Assembly (NCBI GenBank): GCA_019448385.1
Contig: JAGTXO010000020.1
Span: 62,001 to 126,000 of the forward strand
Length of the DNA: 64,000 nt
Reading direction: 5' to 3'
Source of the DNA: Diacronema lutheri
Taxonomy: Eukaryota > Haptophyta > Pavlovophyceae > Pavlovales > Pavlovaceae
In this document: positions 39,206 to 48,094 of the stretch, piece by piece
Numbering within the stretch: position 1 is the stretch's first letter
Layout: every line of letters begins with the position of its first letter
Position numbers and translations under genes: made by a program
Notes under the pieces: model-generated
What the model saw: the letters and a program-made list of their open reading frames with translations, nothing else
Told to the model about the DNA's origin: nothing
Databases searched by the model: none

Positions 39206-39791
39206 ATGGATGCGCCGCTACGGCGGGCGCGCGCAGCTGCAGGGTGCCTGTTTGGCCTGGGCTTGGTCATCGCGCTGCGGCGAGGCGCGCGCCCAGAGGC
39301 CTCGCGCAGTGCGCGGCAGCTCGCCGATGAGGGCGCATGCGGCGCGTTTGCGGACCCGGTCGACCCGTTGCTCGAGCTTTCGTGCGGAGGCGGCTCGTTG
39401 CACGCGTCGGTCTTCTCGCACGACGGCGCGCCACGCACGCGGGCAGCATGCGCGTCGGCGTGCCGCGCGGCGCACACGCACGGCTGCTGCGAGTGGTCTT
39501 CGCGCCACAGCCGCTGCGCGTGGTCAAGCGGCGCGGCGCGCGCCTCGCCCCTCAGGGGCGCGCGGCGCGAGTCGACCGCCTTCGACGTCTGCGCGACGCC
39601 GGCTCTGCCGCCTCTCGGCGAGGCGGCCGCGCGTGTGACCGATTCCTCCGCCGATGCCTCTGCCGCGGCGGGCGCCCTCGCCGCGCTCCGCTTCGTTCAG
39701 CGCACGCAGGTCTGCCTGAGCGCGAGCCTGCCGAACGAGTGCAGACACCGCGCGCTCAGTTGCACGATGAGCGCCGACCGCACCACCGTCT

Positions 39792-39793
<2 letters not shown>
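39206..39793 (+). CDS. Secreted or anchored Cys-rich protein, unrecognised
   Basis: 195 residues from ATG 39206 (MDAPLRRARAAAGCLFGLGL), an N-terminal hydrophobic helix after basic residues (type II anchor or signal). Residues ~70-125 hold closely spaced cysteines (TRAACASACRAAHTHGCCEW, RHSRCAWSSG, AFDVCATP), reminiscent of PAN/apple-like or WSC-like extracellular modules but not assignable. Stop codon at 39791, directly before a poly-G block. Divergent to the GH1 gene with 60 bp between start codons. Confidence 0.6.
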
Positions 39794-39844
<51 letters not shown>

Positions 39845-39860
39845 GAATTGGGGGGAGGAT

Positions 39861-39891
<31 letters not shown>

Positions 39892-39926
39892 GGGGGGGGG
39901 GTGGGGGGGGGGGGGGGGGGGGGGGG
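39794..39926. repeat. Poly-G block
   Basis: Runs of about 50 G, then further runs separated by AGAATT, AGGAT and single T residues. Strong G-quadruplex potential; also a typical place for assembly error. It truncates the recombinase fragment on its right. Confidence 0.95.
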
Positions 39927-40334
39927 CTGCTCGTCCACTTTTGCGCGCTCCTCGCCGCCCGCCGCCACGAGCCGCGCACCGGCCGCGCGGCGCTCTTCAC
40001 CAACGGCGCGGGCAGCCGGCTCTGCAAGGAGTGGCTCGACGCACTGCTGCAGCACTGCCTCGCCCTCACGCTTCCCGCGGCGGAAGCCGCGGGCTTCTCC
40101 ATGCACAGCTTCCGCGTCGGTGCCGCCACGGCCCTGTTTGCCGCCGGCGTCTCCCTCGACGTGGTGCAGCGCATGGGTCGCTGGGCCGTACCGTCCTCTG
40201 CGGCGCTCTACGCGCGCACGACCGCCGCGCTCTTCGCCGAGCCGGCCGACGTCCTCGGCCGCGGCAGCGCCCTCCCCCCGCCCTCCGCGGCGGCGGTCGC
40301 TGCGGCGGCTGCGCTCGTCGGCCGCGCCGCTTGA
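39927..40334 (+). mobile_element. Fossil tyrosine-recombinase fragment (DIRS/Crypton-like)
   Basis: C-terminal half of a tyrosine recombinase: AALFTNGAGSRLCKEWLDAL, then FSMHSFRVGAATALFAAGVS, VVQRMGRWAVPSSAALYART. The HxxR box, the GRW that replaces the second His/Trp, and the Tyr nucleophile are recognisable. The N-terminal half is absent, so it is an incomplete relic of a YR-bearing element; DIRS-like or Crypton-like cannot be decided from this part. Confidence 0.7.
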
Positions 40335-40440
40335 CGCCGGCCGCGCTGCCCGGCGCTCCTGTCATCTGCCCTGATGGGGAGCTGGCTGCCGTTGCGCTGC
40401 TCGGCGCGTGCCTCTGCATGTTGTCGACCTGAGGCCACTC

Positions 40441-40502
40441 CCGACAACCTCCACTGCCGGTTGGACACCGCCCGACAACCTCCTCTGCCGGTTGGACACC
40501 GC
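40441..40502 (+). repeat. 31-bp direct repeat, two copies
   Basis: CCGACAACCTCC then (A/T)CTGCCGGTTGGACACCGC, at 40441-40471 and 40472-40502, differing at one base. It sits exactly between the recombinase fragment region and the left end of the short element copy, so it may be a remnant end structure of either. Confidence 0.85.
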
Positions 40503-41372
40503 CTGACAGGGTCGACGCCCTGACTTCGGACCGACGCTGCGTGCACACTTTCGCTCGCTCCGTTCGTCACGCCTCGGCCCCGTGCACGCCCCTCCTGCTG
40601 ACCCGCCTGTAATTAGCGTCGTGGCGAGGGCGACGACTGCGACGACGAGGGCGACGGCGACGACGAGGGCGACGGCGGCGACGACGACGACCACGGCAGC
40701 GGCAACGGCGGCGACGACGACGACGACGGCGACGGCGGCGACGGCGACGAGGGCGACGGTGACGGCGACGGCGACGGAGGCGGCGGCGGCAACGACGACG
40801 ATGACGGCGGGCGCGGCGGCGGCGGCGATGGCGGTGGCAACGACGGCGGCGGGCGCGGCGGCGGTGGCGGCGGCGGCTCTCGCGCCCGCACCCCCGCCCG
40901 CCGTACTGCCGGCGCCAGCGCCGGCGGCGGCAGCGCGCGCGGGCCGAAGCGCGACCGGCGTTGACGCACGGCCGAGCCGCGCAGCGGTCGACGCTTTGCG
41001 GGCTCCGCCCAGGTCGCGCGCGGCTGGCGACGCGTGCCGCGCGCGGCACGCCCGTGCACGCCGCCGCCCATGGCCGAGCGCGCCGCACCAGCCGGCCCGC
41101 TCCAACCGCCGAGCGGATCACGGACGCTCGCTACGGCTCGTCGGCGCGCGTCACCTGCGCCGGCGGCCACGGCGCCGTCTGCTCCGGCCTCGTCTCGAGC
41201 AGCCCGACCGCTGCTCGCCGCCCGCACGCCGCCGCAGCAACGCTGCGCGTCGTGCTCCCGCGCTCGCCAAAAGTGAAGAGCTCCCTCACAAGGACGTCCT
41301 TCCGAACGGCCCGCGCTGCACTCGGGGCGCTCAACCGTGCCTCTGATCGGATTTGGCTCATCTATACCCCCA
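40503..41372 (+). mobile_element. Short internally deleted copy of the giant element
   Basis: 40503-40620 matches the left terminus at 241-345 and 40623-41372 matches 25626-26353, including the last part of the Fanzor Asp/Gly tail (with small indels), its stop region and the right terminal segment. About 25 kb of the long copy is absent, so this is a non-autonomous derivative consisting of both ends. It ends ~100 bp before the promoter region of the nucleoside hydrolase-TIR gene. Confidence 0.8.
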
Positions 41373-41537
41373 TACCCATACTCGTTCGTGGATAAACGAC
41401 GCGAAACGTGAGTGGGTACCATTGAAGGAATGATTCTAGAAAATCCTTTGTTGCGCTCGGCGTGAAAAGTGTGGGGGGCGGCGCGCGCCCCTGTCGGGGT
41501 CATCTCGGTCGCGATCGGCGAGCGCGAGTCGGCGATC
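41373..41537 (+). promoter_or_regulatory. AT-richer upstream region of NH-TIR copy 1
   Basis: CATACTCGTTCGTGGATAAA and GGAATGATTCTAGAAAATCC lie between the short element copy and ATG 41538. The duplicated unit begins only at about 41476, so the two gene copies have different upstream DNA and could be regulated differently. Confidence 0.35.
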
Positions 41538-44500
41538 ATGCAAGTCGACGCGCGAGCGCGAGATTCGCGCGGGCGAGCGCTCGATGCGCTGCTCGACGGC
41601 GCGCACGCGCTCGGCACGCGGGCGCGGCCGCACGTGCTGCTCATCACGGACATTGGCCCCGACCCGGACGACGCCAAGGCGCTGCTCATCGCGGCGGTGC
41701 TGCACATGGAGCGTCACGTGACGCTCTGCGGCGTCGTCGCCAATGGCGGGCACCAGGCTCTGCAGCGCGCGCGGCTCGCGCGCTGCGTGCTCGACCACCT
41801 GCGTTTGCCCGAGATTCCGGTCGGCGTGGGCAGCAACGGCAAGGAGAGCGCGCCGATGCCGCACGAGTACGCGCTGCCGGGCTACGCAGATGTGGATGAT
41901 GCGCGGGTCATGCCCGGCGCGCGCCTGATTGCCGACGTGCTGCGCAGCGCGCCGGCAAAGAGCCTGCGCGTCGTGCTGATCTCGTCGCTGCGCGACTTTG
42001 CCGACGTTCTCGCGGCCGACGCGTCGCTCGTGCTGCGCAAGGTGCACACGGTCGCCGTGCAGGGCGGGCTCGAGCCGGACGCGTCGCGCCCGTCGGGCTT
42101 CCGCGCCGACACATCGGTGAACAACGGCTTCGACATGGATGCGGCGGAGGCGGTGTACGCCTTTTGCTTTGCGCACGGCGTGCCGATGACCGTCACGAGC
42201 CGGCACGCGGTGCCAATGCTTCCGATGCAGCTCGCGCGCTCGTTTGCGGAGCGCACGTCGTGCCCGGTCATGTCCTACCTCGCGGCCGCTCAGTATTTTG
42301 GGCTCGAGGGCCTCTGGCAGAAGCTGTGCGCGGGCAAGCTGCCCGAGCGCTGCAGCAAGCAGGTGCGCAAATGCGCGCGCGCGCTTCGCTGGTGCGCTCG
42401 TGCGCCCAGCCGCGCGAGCGCGACCGACGTCGTGCGTCTCGCGCCGCTGCGCACGCCTCCGCGGCGCAGTGGTACTTTGCGACGTTTTGCAGCATGGACG
42501 CTGACGCCTTTGAGGAAGGCGCGTACGACGAGCTCGGCGCCTCGGCGGACATCGGCGCGCATCTCAACGGGTGCGCGCACAGCGCACCATCGGCCACACC
42601 CCGCGACGTCGCCGCGCGCACGTCGAGCGCGCGCCGTCGTCGCATCCGAGCGCGCCGCGCCGCGCTCGCGCTCGCAATGGCGTGCGCGTGTTTCACCATG
42701 CCCGCCGCTCCTTTCGCGCGCCTTGCCGCCTGTCGAGTGCCGCAGCTTCGTCAAGCCCTACGACGGTGGGCCATTCACGCAGCGAGCTCTGCCGCGGCTG
42801 CCCTCCGCGCGCCGTCTGTCGCCATTTTGCGCTCGCACCGATGTGTTTGCGCAGGGCCGCTTTCGTGACATGCACCCGTGCAGCACCTGCCACGGATGCG
42901 CGCATAGCCGCCAGTCAGCCCCCGCTGTTCTCGCCCTCACACGCTCTTTGCTGCAGAACGGCCCTTGCCGTCCCAGAATGCACTGCGCATGGCACTGGCC
43001 GTGCCAACCTCGCTCGCTGTGTGTTTGTTTGGGCGCCATTTGCGCCTTTCACGCCCTCGCTCGCTGCCTTGCCCTCAGCCCATGGACCGCCGTGCCCACG
43101 CATGCATACACGCCCCACCCACCGCAGTGATCGCCCTGATGACGGTGCTGCCCGTCTCGAAGCAGCTCTTCCCGCAGTCTGCGCTCTTCGAGCACCGCGG
43201 CGTGCAGCACCTCCTCCTCCTCGAGGAGAAGCACGCAGTCAGGGCGTTGCCCGTCGTCAACCTGCTGCGCGAGGTGCGCCGCGCCGCTGGACACCACCCT
43301 CTCCCCGACCTTGGCAGCAGCGCCCGCGCCCTCCACTCTTTGCCGCCTGATGAGCCCAACGCGCGTCACGGTGCGCTGCGTGGTGCGCAGACGTACCACG
43401 AGGTCGTTCTTGTCACGACGGCGCGACGCAACGCGGGCATGGCAACGCCAGCCGGCAAGATCAACGTGCGCAGGTTCAACCTGCAGGCAATGCTCGGCAG
43501 CACGGCAGGCGGTGGGCTTGCGAGCAGGCGGCAGCTGCTGCAGCAGGGGAAGCAAAAGCAGCAGGGCAAGGCTCCTGCCAAGGCGTTGCGCGCTGAGCGA
43601 TACGCGCTCAACAAGCCGGCGTGCACTTCCTCCACGCAAATATCCGATGGCGCGAGCCCACGCAAAAGCGCGAGCCATGCGCTTGGACCCGTCAGCGACG
43701 ATGGCGACGTTGGGCATGCGCAGGAGCGTGAGTATTCAGCGGTGATCTCGCACGACGACATTGTCGAGCTCCTTTCGAACGTGCTTGCGCTCGCTGGCCA
43801 GCGGCAGCGCGCCATCACGACGGCCACGCTCGCAATCGGCTGCACGCTCGTGGTCGCCTGCTTTACCGCCTTTGCAGCGAGCGTGCTCGTGACTGAATGG
43901 CTCACACCCGTGCAAGTCGAAATTGCCCACACTTCAACGGGAGCGTGCGCCCTCACCGGCGGCGCCTTTGTCCACCTCTCGCTCAGCCCGACGCCAGCGC
44001 ACCGTGCGCGCATTCGGCTCGTGGCCATCGCGTTTGGCGCCTTTGTCGGCACGGCGTGGGCGCTCGACGACGAAAAGGCTCGTCTTCTCAGGACAGTTAT
44101 GCCAGGGTATGCACCAGAGTACGCGGCCATCGATCCTGCCAACACGCGCTTCTTTGTCGCCTACTCCGTCGTGCACGCACTCGTCCACAACTTGACCTGG
44201 GGAGGTTCTTCATTTGCGCTCATCGCGCTTGCGATCGCCTCGCGGTTCACCCGCCAGGTGAGCACTCGGCTGCTGCTCTGTGCGCTGTGGGCGCACCTCG
44301 GCGGCGCATCGCTCTTCTTGGCGATCAGCCGCAGTGTGTCGAACACGCTCAATTACTCTGCGGGCACGTGGGTATATGCAAACGCGCAGGACCAAGCGCA
44401 CGCGCTGTTTGTCTTCAACGCCGTGATTGGCCCCCTTTTGCTCGCGCAGGCGGTCGCAACGCAGTTTGCTGGCTTTCGGCACAGCCTTATCCGGCTGATC

Positions 44501-45645
44501 TCGCAAACTTCCTCCGCTTTGGGCACAGAGGCGTCGGTCGCGCCGCTGCTCGGCTTTGGTTCGAGGCGTGGCGAGCGCGCGCCGGAGGACGTGTGCGACG
44601 AGGCCGAGCGAGCCTTCCGCCCACGCGCCCTCGAGCCCGCGCTGCTCGCCGAGATCGAGGCGGCCGGGCTTGGCGTTCATCTGCACACTGCGCCCCTGCC
44701 ACGAAGGCCGTTCAGCCGGTCCAAACGTGTCGGCCGCGTGGCGAACAGCTCGCTCACAACGATGGCGTCGGGCCCAGCGTCCTCACATGCAGGCGGCGCG
44801 GACTCATGCGATTTGGCACAGTGCGCGCAGCGAAAGAGCCGTGCGGAGGAGGGGCCGATGCAGCGCACGAATGCGCACGCGTGTACAGCGGCACGCTCAG
44901 CGACGCAGGTGCGCATCTCGCCCACGGAGGAGGACACGGCGCCGCAACCGCCGCTGTGGGCGGACGCGTACATCGTGCACTGCGCCAAGGACGATGCGCA
45001 CCTGCGCGCGGTCGCGCTCTGCCGGTGGGCGCGCGCGTTCGCCGAGGCGCACAGGCGGCCTCCGACGGTCTGGCTCGACGTGCTGTGCGCCGACCTCTCC
45101 TTCTCGCCCGTCGAGGCGCTCGCACACGTGCCCGTGCACCAGGCCAAGTGCGAGCAGCTCGTGCTCCTTGCCGGGCCCGCGCTGCTCGAGCACCTCGAGC
45201 CGGTCGCGCACTGCTTCGCGTGGGAGGCGATCGGCGGGCGCGTGCGCGACGCGCACGTCGAGCTCGTCGCGGCGGACACGTCAACGCGCGCCGACATCAT
45301 CGCAGGCATCGATACGTTCCACGTGATGAACACGCGCGCCGCGGCGGAGGAGGTGCACGAGCGACTGCTCGCAATGGTCGAGATCGCGTCCGCCTCGCGC
45401 GTGAACGTGGCGCTGCGCGAGCTGCTCGAGGCGGCGCAGCGCGCGGCCAGAGCGCAGAGCGATGGCAACACGGGCGCGGCGCCGCGTAAGAAGCGCGCCA
45501 GCCGAATGCGTAGGGTGTCAGCGAACACGAGCGCAAGAGCGCGCCCGCGCGCCGCCGCGCACGTCCTTGCATGGCTGCGAGAGCGTGGCGCGGGCGAGCA
45601 GCCGAGCGCCGAGCGCTGCGCTTGATTAGCTTGGAAATGTAGCCG
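41476..45645 (+). repeat. Tandem duplication, first copy (NH-TIR part)
   Basis: Matches 48095-52264 at an offset of 6,619 bp. From start codon to stop codon the two have no net length difference. Similarity begins about 41476 and stops after TTGGAAATGTAGCCGA. Confidence 0.95.
41538..45625 (+). CDS. Nucleoside hydrolase - membrane - TIR-like fusion, copy 1
   Basis: Predicted exons: 41538-42362, 42470-42570, 42746-42765 (20 nt), 43128-43273, 43391-45625; the last intron (117 bp) is in frame and might be retained, giving about 1,108 or 1,147 residues. Domain 1 is an inosine/uridine-preferring nucleoside hydrolase: LLITDIGPDPDDAKALLIAA (Asp-rich ribose/Ca site), SVNNGFDMDAAEAVYAF, KQ-WYFATFCSMDAD, then G-FVKPYD-VIALMTVLP. 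The middle has about five transmembrane helices (TLAIGCTLVVACFTAFAASV; SFALIALAIASRF; FVFNAVIGPLLLAQAVA). The C-terminus is TIR-like: ADAYIVHCAKDDAHLRAVAL, RPPTVWLDVLCADLSFSP, AKCEQLVLLAGPALLEHLEP. Both end domains belong to families that can cleave nucleosides or NAD, so a sensing or immune-type role is inferred; no function is established. Confidence 0.8.
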
Positions 45646-45735
45646 AAGGGGGTTTGAGGCCCCGAGGCCCAGCAGCGTCGCGTCGATGCGTCAGTCGACG
45701 CTTCCCTTTGTGCGGCCTGGGAGCATTCCGCCACG

Positions 45736-47130
45736 ATGGCGCCGGTCGGGCGGTGTACGTTCTTCGTCGTGCTCGCGGCGCTCGCCGCGCGCGTTGGCCG
45801 CGCGGATTTGATTTACGAGCGGCGCATCTTCCCGCAAAAGGCGCCGCTCGTATGTGCGACGCTCGTCTCGCACCGCCGCTTCGACCTCCTTGAGCGCACG
45901 ATGGTCGCGGCGATGCGCCACTTTGAGCACGACGAGCCGCCGTGGCTGACGTACGAGATCGCGTGGTTCGATAACGGTTCGGGCGAGGCGGCGCGCGCGT
46001 TCGCGGAGCGCGTGCAGGCTGAGCACATTCACCTGAGCGAGCACAATCTCGGCCTGCCCGCCGCAATCAACGCGCTTGTCCGCCGGCTGTGCCGCGCACC
46101 CTTTCTGCTTACGCTCGAGGAGGACTGGGAGTTTGGCGGCGATGGCGCGGCCGGCGCGGAGTGGCTGCCGAGTCCGGGCGCGCCTGCGGTCAGGCTGCTT
46201 GACACACCCGCGCGACGAACCGCAGTCGCCTCCGCCGCCGCGCTCCTTGCCGCCGAGGCCGCCGAGCCGCGCGGGCTCGCCGACGTGGCTGACGGGAAGC
46301 GCATGCCCATTCTCGGCGTCACGCTCCGCTCAGAGACGCTCGACATGACGATCCGCGAGCCGCGCCGGTCGGCGTGGACGTCGCGCGCGCTGCTCGCGCC
46401 CCGTGAGGCGGGCGAGTTCGCCGCCTTTTGGTTCAAGACCGTCGAGTACCGCACGTATTGCCTGGATTGGAGGTCTGGTCAGGTGTTTGGCGCATACACA
46501 AACGGCGCCGCGCTCTACAACCGCTCGCGGCTAATCGGGCTCGGCCCAATGTATGGCGATTCGGCGGGCGTGCCGAACCCCGACGGCGGCCGCATCTTCC
46601 ACGACTCGGCCGTGTCGATCGCCGGCTATGGTTTCCCGTCGCACTATGGCGAATCCAACTATGCCCTGCGTGCTGGCATGCAGTACTGCTCGGCGACGCT
46701 GCGCCTCGAGGCCGGGTGTGACGGCACGCCGGACGTGGTTGGGGGCACGTGCTCCGCCGCGTTTGTGCACACGGGGCACGGTCGTGGCTACGGCCTCGAG
46801 AAGCACGCCGCCGCCAGGACGGAGAGCGAGCGCGACCCGATCTGGCTGTACGCTGGCACGCCGCTTCTTGACGCGGCGTTGGCCATACGCAGGCTCGCTC
46901 AGGTTGAAGGGCCGCAGCACGCGCTCGCCGGGCTGCAGGCCGCGGCCACCGTCGCGCTCAGCTCAAATCTTGTCCAGCGACATCTCGAGATGGAGCGAAC
47001 ATGGGGGGGAACTCGTGCCGACGCGCTCTCGCCGCCGGCTGGCGGCAGCGCTTGCGCGCTTTCCGAGTCGGTGCCGCACTGCGTCAAGGCGGACGCCTCG
47101 GGCGCGGCGGGTGACGCATCAGGCGAATAG
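45736..47130 (+). CDS. Luminal GT2-like glycosyltransferase
   Basis: 464 residues from ATG 45736, single exon. Signal peptide MAPVGRCTFFVVLAALAARV. GT-A fold signs: PLVCATLVSHRRFDLLERTM, YEIAWFDNGSGEAARAF, SEHNLGLPAAINALVRRLCR, and the acidic metal site FLLTLEEDWEF. Later blocks GAALYNRSRLIGLGPMYGDS and SIAGYGFPSHYGESNYALRA look like acceptor-side segments. Acts presumably in the ER/Golgi on glycans or scales. A decayed partial copy is at 52290-52770. Confidence 0.7.
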   Translation: MAPVGRCTFFVVLAALAARVGRADLIYERRIFPQKAPLVCATLVSHRRFDLLERTMVAAMRHFEHDEPPWLTYEIAWFDNGSGEAARAFAERVQAEHIHLSEHNLGLPAAINALVRRLCRAPFLLTLEEDWEFGGDGAAGAEWLPSPGAPAVRLLDTPARRTAVASAAALLAAEAAEPRGLADVADGKRMPILGVTLRSETLDMTIREPRRSAWTSRALLAPREAGEFAAFWFKTVEYRTYCLDWRSGQVFGAYTNGAALYNRSRLIGLGPMYGDSAGVPNPDGGRIFHDSAVSIAGYGFPSHYGESNYALRAGMQYCSATLRLEAGCDGTPDVVGGTCSAAFVHTGHGRGYGLEKHAAARTESERDPIWLYAGTPLLDAALAIRRLAQVEGPQHALAGLQAAATVALSSNLVQRHLEMERTWGGTRADALSPPAGGSACALSESVPHCVKADASGAAGDASGE

Positions 47131-47169
47131 AGCGCAGCGGCTGACTTGACCATCAGCGTCGAAGGGCAG

Positions 47170-47820
47170 TCTGTCAGTTGAACGCGCCAACCGGAACGAC
47201 AGCGAGCACTGTGAGACCGCAATCGCGTAGCGCCTTGTCAATCGGCGCGCCGAAGACGAGCGCGTGACGTGCGCCGGGCGCGCCCACCTCCCGCAGCAGC
47301 TCGCGCAGCGGCTGAGCTCTCGGCCACGCCGCTCTCGCCAGCCCAGCCGGCGGCGTCGCAAGGCGCAGTCGGGCCCTCGAGGCACTGCGCGACAGCACAG
47401 AGAACTGCTGCGTGCGGCACGCCATCTGCAGGCGCCGACAACTTTTCGACGCGCAGCGTCCAGCCGCCAGCCGCGGTCGTGCCGACCTTAGCCGCGACCG
47501 GCCAATCGTCGCATGCGCGCCGCGCTCAGTCGCCGCAACTCGTACAGCAGCTCGTCGAGAGAAGGGGCCGCTGCAACCTCGTGCAGCAGCACACGAGCGG
47601 CCGCGAGCCGGCGCAGCTCAGGCGGCGGCCCGCGCTCCGAGAAATGCCCGGCGTGCCCCCACTCGACGCGGCGAGCGGACGGAAACGTGAGCGCGACTTC
47701 GGCGTCGAGCGCCTCTGCGAGCTTGGACCGATGGTGCGTGAGCAGCAGCGCGCGCGCCAAAGCAGTTGTGATTGTTCCGCCGGCGGTGAGCGGGGCGCCA
47801 AGGACGAGCGCCGTCAAGCA
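47170..47820 (-). pseudogene. RNA-methyltransferase-like gene, deleted copy
   Basis: Matches the gene at 54285-55632 at both ends but lacks its central catalytic part, including the FDPCAGSGT and NLPWG motifs; frames are not continuous. It does preserve the natural C-terminus (LAVVPVGAFN and a stop), which the other copy has lost. It is part of the 6.6-kb duplicated unit and is convergent to the glycosyltransferase gene. Confidence 0.75.
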
Positions 47821-48060
47821 AGCGTTTCACGCGCCCCCTCGCCTCCGCTCTTGTTCGAGCAGGGTCACGATGAGCAAGTGGGCCAAACTTTCGGACGCGA
47901 CGCTCCCGACCCAGCCAGCTGTGGGGCGCGCACATCGTCGCGTTCGAGATTACAGCGGAGCAGACTTCCTCGTCATGCTTCAGTTGCTACGGAATACCTG
48001 CACTCACATTTTGGGATTGGCGGTGCAAGAAGCCAATGAAAGATCGTGATTACCACCTAA
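47821..48060 (+). pseudogene. Truncated copy of the 55632 membrane protein gene
   Basis: The divergent promoter and start (ATGAGC) match 55580-55640, and CAGCCAGCTGTGGGGCGCGC matches the exon 1 interior of the gene at 55632, but most of the coding sequence between and after is missing. A remnant only. 48061-48094 shows nothing further. Confidence 0.6.
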
Positions 48061-48094
48061 ACAGGCGGGTGCGAGGTCATCCTCACGCCCCTTG

